Assembly: GCA_932521035.1 (NCBI GenBank) | Contig: OW051497.1 | Span: 7,812,001-7,876,000, forward strand | DNA from: Oscheius dolichura | Taxonomy: Eukaryota; Nematoda; Chromadorea; Rhabditida; Rhabditidae | Direction: 5' to 3' | DNA: 64,000 nucleotides | Shown here: positions 63,001 through 64,000 of the stretch, piece after piece | How the letters are laid out: each line of letters starts with the position of its first letter | Position numbering within the stretch: the first letter of the stretch is position 1 | Notes under the pieces: model-generated | What the model was told of the DNA's origin: nothing | Database searches by the model: none | Seen by the model: only the letters and a program-made list of their open reading frames with translations | Translations under genes and position numbers: made by a program

Positions 63001-64000
63001 TAACCAACTGGCGAACCAATTATTTGCCTTCAAACTTTAAACGCAGCTAACCTCTTGTCCGTTCGTCTTTTTTTCTCTTCTAGCTCGTCCCTCTGGGCTG
63101 GGAGGAGAAAGAGGGAGAGAGAAATTGGTTCCGCGTGGTGCACTCCCCCGTCCATTATATCTCCTCCTCTACCTACACCCCCTTCTAATTCATTCAATTT
63201 CAGAGCGACTCCTATCATCAGGTGGCCGAAAGGTGAGTAATCTTCTCCTTTTTCCTCTTTTTGACTAATCGCCGATGGGAGGGTTCAACCCCCGCAGTCT
63301 CGCTCAGAGAGAGGCATAGAGGACCCGTCAATTTATCCGAAACCTGTAATTTTCTAAACGGCCCCTTTGCCCCTGCTGCTGACATTCGATATACTTTTAG
63401 GAGAAGCAGTGCCCCTGAGGAGGATAACTGGATGAACCCGCTGCAATTGGTTCGTTTTTTTCTTCTTTTATATTTTGAGATTCTGTTCTCTAGGGCTTTC
63501 CGAACCTTGGAAATACCTGCTACTGGAATGCTACCCTTCAAGTTCTTGGAGCTTTAGAACCCATTGCTAGGACCTATTTGAACCGGGAGATTAAACGAAG
63601 GGTGGGATTTTCCGATCTTCTTTGGTTACCCATTTTTGCAGAGGAGCAGCAGCGATATGACATCAGTGGAAGAGTTCACCATGGTCTTCACGGAGCTTCT
63701 TGAATGCATGTGGAAGAACAAGAGTGGCGGTGGCGAACATATCAAACGACTGCGAGCTATATTTCATAAGGAAAATATTGATTTTGGAAAAACGCACCAG
63801 GAGGTAAGCCCGCCAGCTGCCCATCAGGCGATATTATAAAAACTCGCAGTCTGAGTCTCGAGTACACAGCTTATATTTGCAGGATGCTCATGAGTTCTTG
63901 GTTTGTCTGGTCAAGATGCTCAGTAAAGATGCGTTTGGCAATGAGTGTTTTGATCTGAATGTGGATCCCGTTGGCCTCGATAACGGAGCGTTTAAACGGA
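60033..64000 (+). CDS. ubiquitin-specific protease, USP26/29/37 type (partial, runs off the window)
   Basis: Cysteine deubiquitinase of the C19 family. The catalytic Cys box is encoded near 63494-63600: GFPNLGNTCYWNATLQVLG. It is followed by EPIARTYLNREIKRR. The QDAHEF-type box is spread over an exon junction: FGKTHQE then DAHEFLVCLVKMLSKDAF. The open frame continues to the last base; the His box lies beyond the window. Upstream exons (60289-60521, about 61028-61141, from about 61195, about 61671-61743, about 62494-62635, about 63204-63231) encode a long Ser/Pro/Arg-rich region (GTLPPRPEGPQMDHHERIDP; PSLVSAPSSSQHTARRPPSQ; PPRQPQRHVRAYSLPRN). Best similarity by eye is to USP37 and relatives. 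Their N-terminal PH domain was not recognised here, so the start is unresolved; coding is well supported only from about 60207. Introns in this gene are longer (up to several hundred nt) than elsewhere. Confidence 0.85.

Noticed and set aside
63286-63297. GGTTCAACCCC motif resembling a tRNA B box
   Set aside because: No A box, acceptor stem or cloverleaf could be formed around it, and it lies in a USP intron.
1-64000. Prokaryotic systems, CRISPR arrays, rRNA, integrated viruses
   Set aside because: All recognised genes are spliced animal genes. No repeat-spacer arrays, ribosomal RNA or viral genes were seen.

Overview
Eukaryotic (animal) genomic DNA, about 42% GC by eye, dense in multi-exon genes. 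Most introns I could close are only about 35-50 nt (GT..AG, often ending in TTTAG or TTTCAG). Innexin, an astacin with EGF and CUB domains, an EGF-ShKT secreted protein and threonine-rich MAM proteins point to a nematode. Canonical ATG13, AP-2, LDB and Suv4-20 genes together with tiny introns make an early-branching (Dorylaimia-type) nematode plausible. That placement is inference. No prokaryotic features, tRNA, rRNA or CRISPR array were recognised.

Layout. 1-9 kb: two minus-strand secreted-protein genes, a three-MAM mucin-like protein (984-4171) and an astacin-EGF-CUB protease (6645-8912). 9.6-16 kb, plus strand: ATG13 (9607-11349), a putative small secreted protein (11606-12160), an acidic nuclear-type protein (13229-14007) and acireductone dioxygenase (15012-15880). 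16-21 kb, minus: an EGF-ShKT-nitrobindin-like secreted protein (16352-18228) and a four-pass membrane protein (18806-21044). 21-27.8 kb: a 6.7 kb stretch with no gene I can support. 27.8-32 kb: a 104-residue single-pass membrane protein (plus), an innexin (minus, 29591-31130) and an unknown ORF (minus). 32.7-43.3 kb: three nuclear regulators, a Suv4-20 H4K20 methyltransferase (plus), a RING1/2 Polycomb ubiquitin ligase (minus) and an AP-2 transcription factor (plus). 44-54 kb: mostly non-coding, with a few Met/Pro-rich candidate exons. 54.5-57.3 kb: LIM-domain-binding protein (LDB/Chip). 60 kb to the end: a ubiquitin-specific protease of the USP26/29/37 type that runs off the window.

The genes do not form one pathway, but several themes recur. 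Extracellular matrix and cell-surface proteins (MAM, astacin, EGF-ShKT, innexin) sit beside chromatin and transcription regulators (Suv4-20, RING1, AP-2, LDB). Ubiquitin biology is represented by an E3 (RING1) and a deubiquitinase (USP). Two related short elements with TTAA-bounded terminal inverted repeats (16055-16292 and 20496-20807) look like a family of non-autonomous DNA transposons; one almost completely fills an intron.

Exon boundaries were derived by hand from reading-frame continuity, splice consensus and family similarity. Where phases did not close, this is stated.
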